Assembly: GCA_964017185.1 (NCBI GenBank)
Contig: OZ024872.1
Span: 56,041,817 to 56,105,816 of the forward strand
Source of the DNA: Rugalucina vietnamica
Lineage: Eukaryota; Mollusca; Bivalvia; Lucinida; Lucinidae
Reading direction: 5' to 3'
Length of the DNA: 64,000 bases
This document shows positions 10,193 to 23,647 of the stretch, piece after piece; the first letter of the stretch is position 1; every line of letters starts with the position of its first letter. The notes under the pieces were generated by a model. The model was not told where the DNA came from. It searched no databases and was given only the letters and a program-made list of their open reading frames with translations. A program made the position numbers and the translations under genes.

Positions 10193-12299
10193 GGGGTGAG
10201 TATCGCCCACTAAAACCGTATGGCAATATATTGCGGTGCAGGAAATCCATATCGTAATGCTTATTGAATATGTAAATGCAAATAATGTTGGTCACTGAAA
10301 CATTGTCTATCAGTCCCTTAATGTCCCGTTTTTCAACACCAGAACTCATAATAAGGATGATATTTGCTACGACATACTCATTTCCGGCGAAAATTTCATT
10401 AAAACAATATTTTTTTCCAACCAAAACATTATAATGGGAGACATCGGCCGTTTAGTATTCAAACCTATCAAGATTTTACATTCGTTTCGGTACCCAGGCA
10501 TTTTCTCATCGGAATAGGCCTAGTTTACTGATGAAGCGCAAAAATGACAATTCATTACTACGATATCTGTCCTTTCATCCGACTTTTTTCTCTAAATTTT
10601 GCAAAATTGCCAAAATATGTATGTTCCAAAAATAAACCGTTACAGCGCCACCATGATTGACAGCTTAGACGGGGGAGATAATTCTACAGTAATTGCTTAG
10701 TTAGTCGGGTCTCAATACTGTATCAATTTATGATTTAACAATACCACATTAATTGTTTGACAGGTGATAATTGCATTAATGTCCACAACTATCTAAATTT
10801 TAGAATCAATTGGTACTTCTTTAATTAAATCAGAGTGAGAAGATTAGACCTTTGGAAAGCCAGCGCGATTAGCAGTGTGCGCAAGCTCGAACTTTTGTCA
10901 AATGCTATCTTTTGATTGGATAATCGCTAGTAATAGCATCACGTGAATTCCACGCCTACCAACTTGATTGACAGTGCACATCTCGGTGTCTAAAAATTGA
11001 TCAGAACAATAGCGACTTTTTTGACAGCCAGGTCAGAAAGAATCACTGTACTAACTGGAACCCACAATCTATGTTTTGAGCAAAATTATTGAAAGTATAA
11101 AATCATTTTCTGATGAAATTTTCAATTTTTACAGAATTTTGAGGAAAAAAAATCTGTATATTGCCTGGGCATGTTTTCGTCATGATTAACGATTAGGATC
11201 ACTATTGATAGGGTGGAAATGAAAATAGAATAACTCGGTCCTCTCCACCAATGCGAGATTGTTGAGCTTTCCAAGGTACCTTGGTTGGTGACACATCATT
11301 AAGAGTGTTGGTGAAACAGTAATGACCCTGGTTTTCAGCACATGTAAATTGGCTAAAATCAAGTGAGTGATGTCTTTGTTTTGAGGTAGAAATTTACAAC
11401 TCTTACTTAAAAAGTGGCTTCATTTTGTCCCTCCTGTTCAGTACAACAGTGATCTTAAAAATGATCTTTGAAAAATTTAATAAATTAATATAACACTATA
11501 AATAACACTTAAAGACCTACTTCTTTTTTCAATATCATTTTACCCAATTGTTTTTCAGTTCACCCAGTTGATTGAAAATAGTGTGGACTAAAATTTCAGA
11601 TACCTAATAATGGAAAAAGGGAGGGGGAGGGGGGTTAAATACCCACTTGTCTAAAAAAATGATTAAGGTGCTGCATTTAGTGGTAATACATTATAAATAG
11701 TAATTATTATTGCATGTAGTATTATTGTTGTTGTTGTAGTTTTGTTGCTGAGAAAAAGGATCAGAATACAAAAATAAAATGTATTGTTTACTTATTCTAT
11801 CACTTTGATGTCTGTAAGTGAATAAACACCATACTGTATTGACATGTGCAATATGTGGCCCTGGGGGCATAATCCACACACATGCTCATCATAAATCACA
11901 TTGATGTTACCTGGATTTTTCTGCAATTTTCAACAGCCAATGAAATTGTTTATAATAGACACTAACATGTAAACATAATCTAGTACTAGTTATGATAATA
12001 AGTACATGTGCATGAATTTGATATATAGTGGAATTTTTAATTTTCATATTAACTATTTCAACTGAAGCACAGTAAGTCTTCCAAGAAGTATGACTTCTTT
12101 ATTTTTTTTATTTGTTTCATTTATGTGCAATAAGCATCAAATCTGTCATTATGATGATTAATTTAGAAACAGAAGGAGGGAAATAATTAAGAAAGGTACA
12201 CTAATTTATAAAGATCTTAATTAAATCCAACCAAATTTATTAGGACATTAATATTGATTTTGAGACATACCTGAACATGCTGAATAGCAAAATATGTTT

Positions 12300-12302
<3 letters not shown>

Positions 12303-12335
<33 letters not shown>
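12303..12335. repeat. poly(T) tract
   Basis: Thirty-three consecutive T. It could be the tail of an antisense retroposon, but I see no recognisable body beside it. Confidence 0.9.
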
Positions 12336-12336
<1 letters not shown>

Positions 12337-12354
12337 TAAGCAGATACATGAAGA

Positions 12355-12427
12355 GATCAGTCACAGAACTGAGCAGTTGCTCAGCATTTTTCATGAAAAG
12401 TTATTTTCTCATGTTGAGGCTCATGTA
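12355..12427. repeat. possible R3 MITE remnant
   Basis: An ACTGAGCAGTTGCTCAGC hairpin is followed by TATTTTCTCATGTTGAGGCTC, which resembles the right end of the R3 copy at 1112-1332. Confidence 0.4.
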
Positions 12428-13761
12428 GTATAGTAAATATACTGGACCGTAGGCTTTTATATGCATACTAGTGTTGGGCAATTGTTTTGAAATTGCAATT
12501 GATTAGGTATCGCTTATAATTGGAAGGACTAAACTAACTTAACTAGCTAACGATTGTGTAATCCATTCAACAAATTCCATATATTTTGCCCATAAATTGT
12601 CATCACCATGATGAGATGTTTATTTGCAGACTTAGGGATCAGAGAGAGAGCCATGAAGTCTCTATTAGTTGTGACTATCTAATTCGAAGATTCCACTACA
12701 TGAACATTTAGACAATTTTACCTTTTCTGTTCTGATATCTTGGTCAAATATAAAATGCACAGAGTAAAATTTTCTATTCTGCCAGTGTTGAAACTGATTA
12801 CAATAGACTGCTACATTTTACTATCTATTACCACAATCGAAGCCATATCCAACCGTCTTTACAGAGTTCTCCTTAGGATTTTGAAAAGGCAGTGGCTAGG
12901 GATATGGTACCGTATCTATAGCCTATATATCGGAAATGGCTAAAGGTACGGTATAGATTAAAAATAAAAAATATTAAAGGTACGGAAGACTAGAGATACG
13001 GACAAGAAAACAATGTTAATATATAAAGTTGAGAGATTTCAATTTTATTTCTAACCCCGCGGAACAAAATTTCCATTTATTATATCTGGGTGCGTGTTTG
13101 TGCATTATCACCATACTCTACAATTATTTGACCGACATCAAAAGATATAAAGCCAAATAACAGTATGACAGTTTCTAACAATGCGTGAAGATAATATAAT
13201 ATTAGCCTTGATTAGTTGCTTAACCATCAATATGATGTCCGCGCCTCAATGTGCGAACAACAATGAAGTGTTGATTTATTTTGTCCTACCGCTAAACCCC
13301 TGAAGTAAAACATTGGCATTATTTAATATGCCTATTATTATTTGGCGAATGCTTTTAACTTTTGTTATGGTTATGTAAGTAACTGCAAAATAAAACAATT
13401 ACGTTATTCTCAATTCAATCACCATACAATATAACATGCATGCAAATCTTGATTCATAAAGTAAGAATGGCTCATATACTTCACATCGGGCAAAAATTTG
13501 AAAACTTTCAAGCATTTGACAGTGCTATTGAGCGTTATCAGAAAGCGTTCAGTTCTATAAGAGAGATTCTAGAAGTGTAGAAAAGGTGCAAGTGTGCATT
13601 TCATATAAAAGTTGAACGAAAGAGTGAACTACTATGATGTTACATTTACAAAGTATTTCGACATTTTCTAAGACTTGCGCTTTCGAAGTTAGAATTTGCA
13701 GTTGAAGTAATGGTCTATCAAAACTCTTTTCTGTAATTTTACGCTTGGTTTAGTTTATACG

Positions 13762-14652
13762 TTTTTATCGCACCTGCATATAGCAGGGTGCGATATAGGA
13801 GTTCAAATTTCCGTCCGTCCGTACGTTTGTTCGTTCGTCCGTTCGTCCGTCCGTCAACATTTACGTCGAAGTTTAGTTTTCTCGACATCAGAGATAGCTG
13901 CGGGTCTGAAACCTTGCATAGTAATTGTTTCTGACATACCCTTCAAGCACGCACCTTAACCCGGTGCCCTTGACCTATATTTTACGGTCCACTGACTCTG
14001 AAAAATTTTTACGTCAAAGTTTTGTCAACATTTACGTCGAAGTTTGGTTTTCTCGACATCAACGATAGCTGTGAGTCTGAAACCTTGCATAGTAATTGTC
14101 CTTGACATACCCTTCAAGCACGCACCTTAACCCAGTGCCCTTGACCTATATTTTACGGTCCACTGACGTTGAAAATTTTTACGTCGAAGTTTGGTTTTCT
14201 CGACATCAGAGATAGCTGGGAGTCTGAAACCTTGCATAGTAATTGTCCTTGACATACCCTTCAAGCACGCACCTTAACCTGATGCCCTTGACCTATATTT
14301 CACGGTCCACTGACTTTGATAATTTTTACGTCAAAGTTTGGTTTTCTCGACATCAGAGATAGCTGCTAGTCTGAAACCTTGCATAGTAATTGTCCTTGAC
14401 ATACCCTTCAAGCACGCACCTTAACCTTGTGCCCTTGACCTATATTTCACAGTCCACTGACTTTGAAAATTTTTATGTCAAAGTTTGATTTTCTCGACAT
14501 CAGAGATAGCTGCGAGTCTGACACCTTGCATAGTAATTGTCCTTGACATGCCCTTCAAGCACACACCTTGACCCGGTGCCCTTGAACTATATTTCACGGT
14601 CTATTGACTTTGCCCGATGCAGGTGCGATATCGACCTCCGCGGAGTTCTTGT
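13762..14652 (+). mobile_element. Helentron-like element R1, copy a
   Basis: The 5' end TATCGCACCTGC makes a hairpin with GCAGGGTGCGATA. A (CGTC)n tract follows, then about five tandem units of ~148 bp (each with TTTTCTCGACATCAGAGATA, ACCTTGCATAGTAATTG and CCCTTGACCTATATT). It ends in GCAGGTGCGATATCGACC and the hairpin CTCCGCGGAG, then TTCTTG. This layout (short inverted ends, microsatellite, tandem repeats, 3' hairpin) matches non-autonomous Helentron/pearl elements of bivalves. No coding content. Confidence 0.75.
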
Positions 14653-14992
14653 CTTGTTCTCGTGATTGTTCTTTATGCCTGCATCTTAAGTTTGAAACCA
14701 AATTAGATAGGAAAAGGTACATTTAGTTCGGTCCTCATGGTGAATTCACTTATTTTTGTTTAGGTTCAGGTTTGTACCAAAAATGTTCAGAATCGCAATG
14801 TTAGATGACAAAATTCTACATGTAATGTGAACCAGATATTAGACATTGGAGCTGTTTCATTAAAAGAGTATAGGTGAAATTCACACCATACGACAGTGCT
14901 TCAGCTAGAATAAATTAGCAGGGCGCATTGCCCTGATGCCCTTTTCCAGCACCCTGTTGTGTCCTTTTTCATGCAGTTTGCACCCTGCCTTT

Positions 14993-17145
14993 ATTAGCTC
15001 ACCTGAGCCGAAGGCTCACAAGGTGAGCTAATAGGATGGCCATGATCCGGCGTCCGTCCGTCGTCGTCCGTCGTCGTCCACAATTTCAAAAATCTTCTTC
15101 TCTGAAACCGCTTGGCCGATCTAGTTGAAATTTTATGTGGAGCCTCCTTGGGTAGTGGCATTTCAAGTTTGATCGCGAAATTCAGGTCACATGACCAAGA
15201 TGGCCGCCAGTCCCATATATGGTAAAAACCCTTCAAAAATCATCTTCTCCAGAACCGGTGGGCCGATTTCCACAAAACTTGGTATGTAGCATCAGGGACT
15301 TCAGCCCATCATAGTTTGATAAAATGATGACCCTTGGATGACCTTGACCTATTTTACGGCAAGGTCAAATTTGGAAACATAGGCTTTTACATGGGAAAAA
15401 GTGAAAACTATGGATTTTTTGAAAACTATTGCAGCCTGAGGCCTGAAAAGTGGTAGATGCAAACAACTAATGGAGTAGATGAAGGTATGTGATTAATTTA
15501 GGTCAAGGTCATCTCTTGACCTTGGCCAGTCTGTCGTCCAGTTACACTTTTCAAAGATCTTCTTCTCTGAAACTGCTGGGCCAATCGAAGTGAAATTTTA
15601 CGTGGAGCATCCATGGGTAGGGGAGACGAAAGTTTGATTGCGAAATCCAGGTCACATGACCAAGATGGCTGCCACGCCCATATATGGTAAAAACCACTCA
15701 AAAATCTTCTTCTCCAGAACCGGCAGGCCGATTTTCATGAAACTTGGTATGTAGCATTTGGGACTCCAGCCCATCATAGTTTGATAAAATGATGACCCTA
15801 TGATGACCTTGACCTAATTTACGGCAAGGTCAATTTTGGAAACATAGGCTTTAACATGGGAAAAAGTGAAAACTATGGATTTTTTGTAAACTATTGCAGC
15901 CTGATGCCTGAAAAGTGGTAGATGCAAACAACTAATGGAGTAGATGAAGGTATGTGATTAATATAGGTCAAGGTCATCTCTTGACCTTGGCCAGTCTGTC
16001 GTCCATACACACTTTTCAAAGATCTTCTTCTCTGAAACTGCTGGGCCAATCAATGTGAAATTTTATGTGGAGCATCCATGGGTTGGGGAGACAAAAGTTT
16101 AATCGCGAAATCCAGGTCACATGACCAAGATGGCTGCCACGCCCATATATGGTAAAAACCACTCAAAAATCTTCTTTTCAAGAACCGGTGGGCCGATTTC
16201 CACGAAACTTGGTATGTAGCATCGGGGACTTCAGCCCATCATAGTTTGATAAAATGATGACCCTTGGATGACCTTGACCTAATTTACGGCGAGGTCAAAT
16301 TTGGAAACATAGGCTTTTACATGGGAAAAAGTGAAAACTATGGATTTTTTGAAAACTATTGCAGCCTGATGCCTGAAAAGTGGTAGATGCAAACAACTAA
16401 TGGAGTAGATGAAGGTATGTGATTAATGTAGGTCAAGGTCATCTCTTGACCTTGGCCAGTCTGTTGTCCATACACACTTTTCAAAGATCTTCTTCTCTGA
16501 AACGGCTGGGTCAATCAAAGTGAAATTTTATGTGGAGCATCCATGGGTAGGGGAGACGAAAGTTTGATCGCGAAATCCAGGTCACATTACCAAGATGGCC
16601 GCCACGCCCATATATGGTAAAAACCACTCAAAAATTTTCTTCTCCAGAACCGGCAGGCCAATTTTCGCGAAACTTGGTATGTAGCATTTGGGACTCCAGC
16701 CCATCCTAGTTTGATCAAATGATGACCATAGGATGACCTTGACCTATTTTACGGCAAGGTCAATTTTGGAAACATAGGCTTTTACATGGGAAAAGGCGGA
16801 AACAATGGATATTTTGGAAACTGTTGCAGTCTGAGACCTGGAAGTTGCTAGATGCAGACAACCAATGGAGTCAATGAAGGTAAGTAATTAATGAAGGCCA
16901 AGGTCATTTCTTGACCTTGACCCAAAGTCATTTAAATATCAAAATTAAAATTGTGGTTTTCTCATAAATCACTTGGTTTGGAAACTATTGCAGCCTGAGA
17001 CCTGAAACTTTGCAGATGCAGACAACTTATGAATTCAATAAAGGTGTGTGAGTATTCAAGGTCAAGGTCATTTCATGATGACTTAATACTGCAGGATCAG
17101 GCTTCAGGTGAGCGTTCTCAGGACCAATGGTCCTCTGGTTTTGGT
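14993..17145 (+). mobile_element. Helentron-like element R2, copy a
   Basis: The 5' end is a hairpin, AGCTCACCTGAGCC-GAA-GGCTCACAAGGTGAGCT, followed by a CGTC-rich tract. About four units of ~465 bp follow, with starts near 15080, 15547, 16012 and 16477. The 3' end has CAGGTGAGCG, the complement of the 5' end, then the hairpin AGGACCAATGGTCCT. Each unit carries the palindrome GGTCACATGACC next to AAGATGGC, plus several AGGTCA half-sites. The short minus-strand frames inside (15.0 and 15.5 kb) are repeat artefacts. Confidence 0.8.
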
Positions 17146-19520
17146 AAAAAGGTCGGAATTCACCAGATATTCTTGATTTTCATTGCAACCAATACGACTG
17201 TTTCTCAATTTTGAATGCTTTTTAACCAAAAACAAATCACTAGATGAAATGTCAGGCCTAGCAGATTTTCGAAAATGAAACTGACAGTCCTGATCAAGTC
17301 GCTCCGCTTATTCCAAGACGAAAATGCCAGGCAACATTTATCACATATTGTTGATGATTTCTTGCTTAGGTATTGTCTTGCCTGCAGTTGCGATTTTCGC
17401 CAGATTGATCATGCATAGAGCATGTTAAGGACATCTTAGGGTGAGCTGTTTTCGGTTGGCCTGGAGCAAAACAACACATTAAAAGACCTTCGACAATTTC
17501 TGAGGAAGGAATGCACCAGAGTTCCGCAATAGCCTCTGGAAACTTATGCACTCATCAAAGAACAGGGTCTGCGATTGTGGTCATAATAATGGTGGATACA
17601 GACATTATTAACTTTTGGGTCACTTTTTTAGAGGACCCCTATAAAGTTTAGAGGATGCTGACAAGAACTCAATGCCTTCTTGGAATTAATTTTTCTTTTA
17701 TTCTGATCAGGGATTAATTACATTAACCATTAATGTTACTTGTTTTGTGTTTGAGAACTAAATAATTCAGCAGTGTTTGAAAAAGGTTGGTGGTCCAAAA
17801 CTTTTTTGCCAAGTATAGTACAACTGATAAAGTGATTAGCAGCTTTTATTTCAAAGAAGTGTTGTGGTCTAAAAAGTGCCCTTTTGCTTATTGCCACATA
17901 CTGAAAGTGCCATTTTCAGCATAATTAAGTCTGCCCTGTCCTAGCTGGCAGAAATGAGAATATAATAAAGATGTCTACATGTATTAGATAAAGAGTTTAA
18001 TGATCATTTTACATGTACCCCATCATTAAAAGAAGTATGGATTGGGAAGTAAAGTCTCTTAAAATAAAATAAATAAATAAAAAAAAAAAAAAATAATAAT
18101 AAAAATCACGAATTAATATTTTGATAAATTTTTTTATTAAATAGTTTAGACTTTAGAATGTCTGATCACTCATCACTATTGGTATACCACTATATAAGCC
18201 AATAACAGTTATGAACAATATTGTAGGTACATTAACAAAATAACATTTTTTTATATTTGCTTTTCATATTTTCAGCTCAGCAACTCATTTGTAATCAAAG
18301 TATAGAATAAAAGATGAATAGACTACATAATAACCTGATAATTATCACAATACCATTGATTTATTGGAAAAATATGTAGCTGGTTTTCAGCAGCGTGTTG
18401 CGCTGCTGTCAGCAGGGAATTTTGCTGGTGACAACCGGTTGTCAGCAGACACTTCCTAAAAATAATAATGTCCATACCTAACTAAAAGTAAAGAAAAATG
18501 AAATTCTTTTCTGTTGACTTTTCAGAGATACCTAAATCTGTGACTTTGTTTCTTACGTTTGGTAATAGCACTAGCAGTGCATCACTGAACATAAGACAAA
18601 GTGCTCAGGGTTCCCTCTGCATTTTGAAACTGAGGGTACATATGACCGTTTCCTTATTTTTGTACTCATAATGAAGAATGTAAATAATGTTAATAAATAT
18701 GTTTATTGTATATTAAATATGATGTGTAATGGGGTAGGTTAAAGGGGAGGAGGAGCTGACCATTTCAGAAAAAAAGAAAGTTTTAAACTTTGTGTATGAA
18801 ACATTGGTTCATCAACATACATTCAGTGTATGTGTGTCTGATTTAATTTGTCACACCTCCATCAACAATATTACAGTCATGTTAGGGATATATGTAGTAA
18901 ATGTTCAAGTTCTGTATCTTACACTGAATGATATTTTTCAGATTTTTGAAAACAGTGACAATTCCAATAGTATGTTAGAAAGAAAAGCTTAATAAAAATT
19001 TACAGTGAGTACGGTATAAAAAGAAATGCAAACTTTTGAAAGACAGTTTAAGGGGGTTAAAAATGGCAATTGCCAAAACATTTTCTTTTATTAGCTTTTC
19101 AACTATTTAAAGAAGCCTAAGACAGAGTTTTGTCGAAAGTTTGGCATCAAGCTTGCATCAAGCTTTTTTAAGTCTTGAGAAAAAGACTTAAAAATCAATA
19201 AATTTGTCCCCAGAATTCATCTAAAGGCCTGTTTCATAAAATTTTGATTAGAACATGGCATACATGACCAGAAAATCCAAAACCATTTCAAATTTTGCTT
19301 AAAATGATGCATAACATGAATATTGAATGAACCATATTTTTGAGAAATAACTGGTAATTTTGAAAATGGTAATTTTGAAAATCATCTTTTTCACAATTTT
19401 CCCATGAATTTGCCTGTTTTTATTCCCCTCTGTGGACAGTTTTAACTTAAGGTCATTGAAGAACAAAAGGGCTCAAAATGCACATTTTTGTGCCCCAGGG
19501 AAAACCCTGATTTGTTGTAA
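17146..19520. other. no assigned gene (AT-rich)
   Basis: A 61-codon minus-strand frame at 17366-17551 (starting MHKFPEAIAELW) may be a decayed transposon coding fragment, but I cannot place it. An A-rich run is at 18080-18100. Hairpin-rich GCAGCGTGTTGCGCTGCTG lies near 18391. Nothing else was recognised. Confidence 0.45.
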
Positions 19521-19682
19521 AAGATTGATTGATTGGGGTTTAACGTCCCACCAACACCTAAGGTCATATGGAGACGGGACCTCGGTTTATAGTCCCATCC
19601 GACGGACTGGAGAAGCCCGGGATCGAACCTGCGACCCCTGGTTTACAAGGCGAGTGACATTACCACTGCACCACGGAGGCTT
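19521..19682 (-). repeat. tRNA-Thr-like SINE, copy 2
   Basis: Same as the copy at 8520-8698 but without the small duplication. Minus-strand A-box TGGTGCAGTGG, CTTGTAAACC anticodon arm, B-box GGTTCGATCCC. The 3' tail (GTTAAACCCCAATCAATC) is conserved between the copies. Confidence 0.88.
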
Positions 19683-20640
19683 ATAATTTGTTGTAAAAGA
19701 CCCTTGGGAATGTGTATTGATCATTAAATGTTTGCTACAAATATTTGTGTGAAACTGGTAGATACATGTATCATATAAACACAGATACATGTACATGTAT
19801 ATGTGAAAAACACAGGTTTCCTTATGATGAGACCCAAATAATTTCTAAAATAAAATTCTAGCTAGAAACAAAAGATGTTTAATTTCTATTTCACCTTAAA
19901 CTCCTATTGATAAATACATGCAGTCTAAAAACAGAAATTTTATTGCACAGTATAAATTTCAAAATAACAAAGTTATCAATATTATCAAACTATGGTCATC
20001 CTTTTTTTTCTTTTACAAGTTTTACTAAGAGCAATAGTTGTCCTTTGATCTTGTATATTGTGCTTGTGCCATATTGGTTTGCCTGGGGATATTGCACTAA
20101 GGAGGATATCGCACCAAATACCTGCATGTGATCAATGAAATGAGACACATCATGGGAAAACATATTTGAGCATTCTGCCTATACCAGTATGTTCTACTAA
20201 CATTTATTAGGCTGTACAAGGCATTGGTTTAAATTTGGCCTGGATGAAAAAAGAAAGGGTTTAACTTAGTTAAATGTTGAACATGACTGTGCTAATTAAT
20301 GATTCACTGTATTTTGTATGTGCAACTGATCTGCAGATTTGTTTTTTTAATGCTAGAAGCATTTTTTTGTGACATTGCCTAGATTATCTTTCAGTGAAGT
20401 ATTGTGAAGTATTGATGACATAACAATACTGTCAGATGCATAAGGGCTGTGATAAAATGGATTTTAATAAAAATGAACATATTGGAGTGTGAAACTGGTT
20501 TTAGAGACAGTGAGACAAACTTTTTTCATGGCATTGCGCCAGACTACAAATTATGTTTATTTAATTTAAATAGTAAACTATGACTGATCCAGGAATCCCA
20601 GAAATGTGTTTGCAGTATGTATGCGAGTAGGTCTTCCAAG
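19683..20640. other. no gene seen
   Basis: AT-rich; only short frames. Small ATACATGTA-type palindromes cluster near 19760-19800. Confidence 0.5.
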
Positions 20641-20794
20641 CTATTTGCCACCATGGAGCTATAACACGGGTGGGCATCAGAGTAGCTACCTCGAAAATGC
20701 GTTAATGCAAGTTTGTTCCCACGCCACATTCGGGAAATGTCGAGGTAGTGGAAATCCCCATATTTTGATAAACACACAAAGGTGAGCTCTCACT
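20640..20794 (-). repeat. unit X, left inverted copy
   Basis: It contains CTACCTCGAAAATGCGTTAA, GTCGAGGTAGTGGAAATCCC and CACAAAGGTGAGCTCTCAC. The inverted counterpart is at 23570-23760. R2b and foldback F1 now lie between the two. Confidence 0.7.
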
Positions 20795-22972
20795 TTTTAG
20801 CTCACCTGAGCCGAAGGCTCACAGGTGAGCTTATAGGATAGGCAGGCATCCGGCGTCCGTCGTCGTCCGTCGTCGTCCGTCGTCGTCGTCCGTCCACAAT
20901 TTCAAAGAAGAATATTTCTGAAGCTAGTAGGCCGATCTTGATCAAATTTAATGTGAACCATAATTGGGTTGGGGGATTGATGGTATTAGGTTTTGGAGCA
21001 GATTGTATCAAAATTGTGGTTTCCATGGCAACAGATAGGTCCCATAGACTTACAATGGGAAAAACTAAAAAAATCTTCTTCTCTGAAACCACTAGGCCCA
21101 CAGCTTTGATATTTGGTATGTAGCAATGGCTAATGGTCCTCTACATAAATTGTGCCATTCATGCCCCTGGGGTCAAATTTGGCCACGCCCCGGGGGGTCG
21201 ATAGTCTCCATAGACTTACTATGGGAAAAAAATTAAAAAATCTTCTTCTCTGAAACCACAGGGCCCACAGCTTTGATATTTGATATGTGGCAATGGCTAA
21301 TGGTCCTCTACATAAATTGTGCCAGCCATGCCCCTGGGGTCAAATTTGGCCACGCCCCGGGGGGCGATAGTCTCCATAGACTTACAACTGGAAAAACTAA
21401 AAAAAACTTCTTCTCTGAAACCACTAGGCCCATAGCTTTGATATTTGGTATGTAGCAATGGCTAATGGTCCTCTACATAAATTGTGCCATTCATGTCCCT
21501 GGGGTCAAATTTGGCCACGCCCCGGGGGGTCGATAGTCTCCATAGACTTACTATGGGAAAAAAATTAAAAAATCTTCTTCTCTGAAACCACAGGGCCCAC
21601 AGCTTTGATATTTTGTAGGTGGCAATGGCTAATGGTCCTCTACATAAATTGTGCCAATCATGCCCCTGGGGTCAAATTTGGCCACCCCCCGGGGGTCGAT
21701 AGTCTCCATAGACCTACAATAGGAAAAAAACTAAAAAAAATCTTCTTCTCTGAAACCACTAGGCCAACAGCTTTGATATTTGGTATGTAGCAATGGCTAA
21801 TGATCCTCTACATAAATTGTGCCATTCATGCCCCTGGGGTCAAATTTGGCCACGCCCCGGGGGTTGATAGTCTCCATAGACTTACTATGGGAAAACAATT
21901 AAAAAATCTTCTTCTCTGAAACCGCAGGGCCCACAGCTTTGATATTTTGTATGTGGCAATGGCTAATGGTCCTCTACATAAATTGTGCCAATCATGTCCC
22001 CGGGGTCAAATTTGGCCACGCCCCGGGGGTCGATAGTCTCCATAGATCTACAATAGAAAAAACTAAAAAAATCTTCTTCTCTGAAACCACTAGGCCCACA
22101 GCTTTGATATTTGGTATGTTGCAATGGCTAATGGTCCTCTACATAAATTGTGCCATTCATGCCCCTGGGGTCAAATTTGGCCACGCCCCGGGGGTTGATA
22201 GTCTCCATAGACTTACTATGGGAAAAAAATTAAAAAATCTTCTTCTCTGAAACCACTAGGCCCACAGCTTTGACATTTGGTATGTAGCAATGGCTAATGG
22301 TCCTCTACATAAATTGTGCCATTCATGCCCCTGGGTTTAAATTTGGCCACGCCCCGGGGGTTGATAGTCTCCATAGACTTACTATGGGAAAAAAATTAAA
22401 AAATCTTCTTCTCTGAAACCACTAGGCCCACAGCTTTGATATTTGGTTTGTGGCAATGGCTAATGGTCCTCTACATAAATTGTGCCATTCATGCCCCTGG
22501 GGTCAAATTTGGCCAGGCCCCGGAGGTTGATAGTCTCAATAGACTTGCTATGGGAAAACAATTCAAAAATCTTCTTCTCTGAAACCACAGGGCACACAGC
22601 TTTGATATTTTGTATGTGGCAATGGCTAATGGTCCTCTACATAAATTGTGCCAGCCATGCCCCTGGGGTCAAATTTGGCCACGCCCCGGGGGTAGATAGT
22701 CTCCATAGACTTACAATGGGAAAAACTAACAAAAATCTTCTTCTCTGAAACCAAAAGGCCCAGAGCTTCTATATTTTGTATGTAGCAATGTTTGGTAGTC
22801 CCCATTATAAATTGTGCCAGTCATGCCCCTGGGTCAAATTTGGCCATGCCCCGGGGGTCAGTAGTGTCCATGCATAGACTTTCATTGGTAGATTCTCAAT
22901 TAATTTAAATCTCATGAGCTTACAATGTGATAATCTCTCAGGTGAGCTACAGGACCAATGGTCCTCTAGTTT
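20795..22972 (+). mobile_element. Helentron-like element R2, copy b (11 units)
   Basis: The 5' hairpin AGCTCACCTGAGCC-GAA-GGCTCACAGGTGAGCT is followed by (CGTC)n. Eleven units of about 167 bp then run from 21072 to 22800, each starting ATCTTCTTCTCTGAAACC and containing GGCCACGCCCCGGGGG. The 3' end is CAGGTGAGC plus AGGACCAATGGTCCT. The plus-strand frames across the units (for example 21939-22250) owe their length to the repeat and are not credible genes. Confidence 0.82.
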
Positions 22973-22975
22973 TGG

Positions 22976-23554
22976 TTTTTCTTTCAAAGAGCATATTACT
23001 TAGAAATTGGGCAATGCTGTCCCATGTAAATATGGTTTAACAATGCATGCAGACCGAAAACTAAATAGTGGAAAATATGAGCAGGGCGACTAACCCCAGG
23101 ACTGTCGGACTGCATTTTCGCCATGTGTTTACATATCGGCGGGTATCTCAGACAGATTTTGTGGCTCAGTTTCAGTTTTGGTCACCATTGTCACATGTTT
23201 TGATGCAAAACATGATCAAATTGACTACAATGACGCAAAAATTTCAGATGCTCTGTTCTCATGAATAGATTATCTGCCCAAAAATTCATTTGTGTTGTTC
23301 CCAGACCAGCGAGGTAGCGGTAATCTAGCGAGGTAGTTCCAACACGTTTCAAACATCTAGCCATTCGGTTGAGATAAGACGGAATGGATAGGTCAACACA
23401 AGGCGAAAATGCTGTCCGACAGTCCTGGGATTAAAGTCGTCCTGCTCATATTTTCCACTTTTAATAGGGTTTTTGGTCTTCATTCATTGTTAAACCATAT
23501 TTACATGGGATAGCATTGCCCGATTTCTAAGTAATGCGCTCTTTGAAAGAAAAA
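22976..23554. mobile_element. foldback element F1
   Basis: Inverted arms of about 155 bp (22976-23130 and 23400-23554) match closely. Both start TTTTTCTTTCAAAGAGC and contain AAATATGGTTTAACAATG and GTGGAAAATATGAGCAGG. The loop is about 270 bp and non-coding. It abuts the 3' end of R2b. Confidence 0.85.
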
Positions 23555-23568
23555 CAAACAAACAAAAA

Positions 23569-23647
23569 AGCGAGAGCTCACCTTTGTGTCTTTATCAATA
23601 TATGGGGTCCCCATATATTGATAAAGACACAAAGGTGAGCTCTCGCT
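23569..23647. repeat. 79-bp perfect palindrome
   Basis: Arms of 39 bp (23569-23607 and 23609-23647) are fully complementary around a single T at 23608. The arms end in AGCGAGAGCTCACC and meet at ATATATGGGG. The arm sequence is the edge of unit X, so two unit-X ends meet head to head here. Confidence 0.95.

Larger units (their letters stand above)
10193..13761. other. no gene seen (AT-rich, 3.6 kb)
   Basis: Holds a poly(T) run (12303-12335), a fragment of the R12 family near 11070-11170 (CCCACAATCTATGTTTTGAG, then CTGTATATTGCCTGGGC), and a probable R3 remnant at 12355-12427. No open frame over 70 codons or plausible exon pair was seen. Confidence 0.5.

Noticed and set aside
13762..14652. CRISPR-like array (regular ~148-bp repeats)
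   Set aside because: Repeats are long, directly adjacent and without unique spacers; the DNA is eukaryotic.
14994..15701. Minus-strand ORFs with similar sequence in R2a
   Set aside because: Translations of the R2 unit (shared GHVTWI-like text also at 10050-10424 and 32745-33098); explained by the repeat.
20802..22987. A ladder of 60-103-codon ORFs across R2b
   Set aside because: Each is the same translation of the 167-bp unit broken at similar places; no conservation pattern of a protein repeat and no start context.
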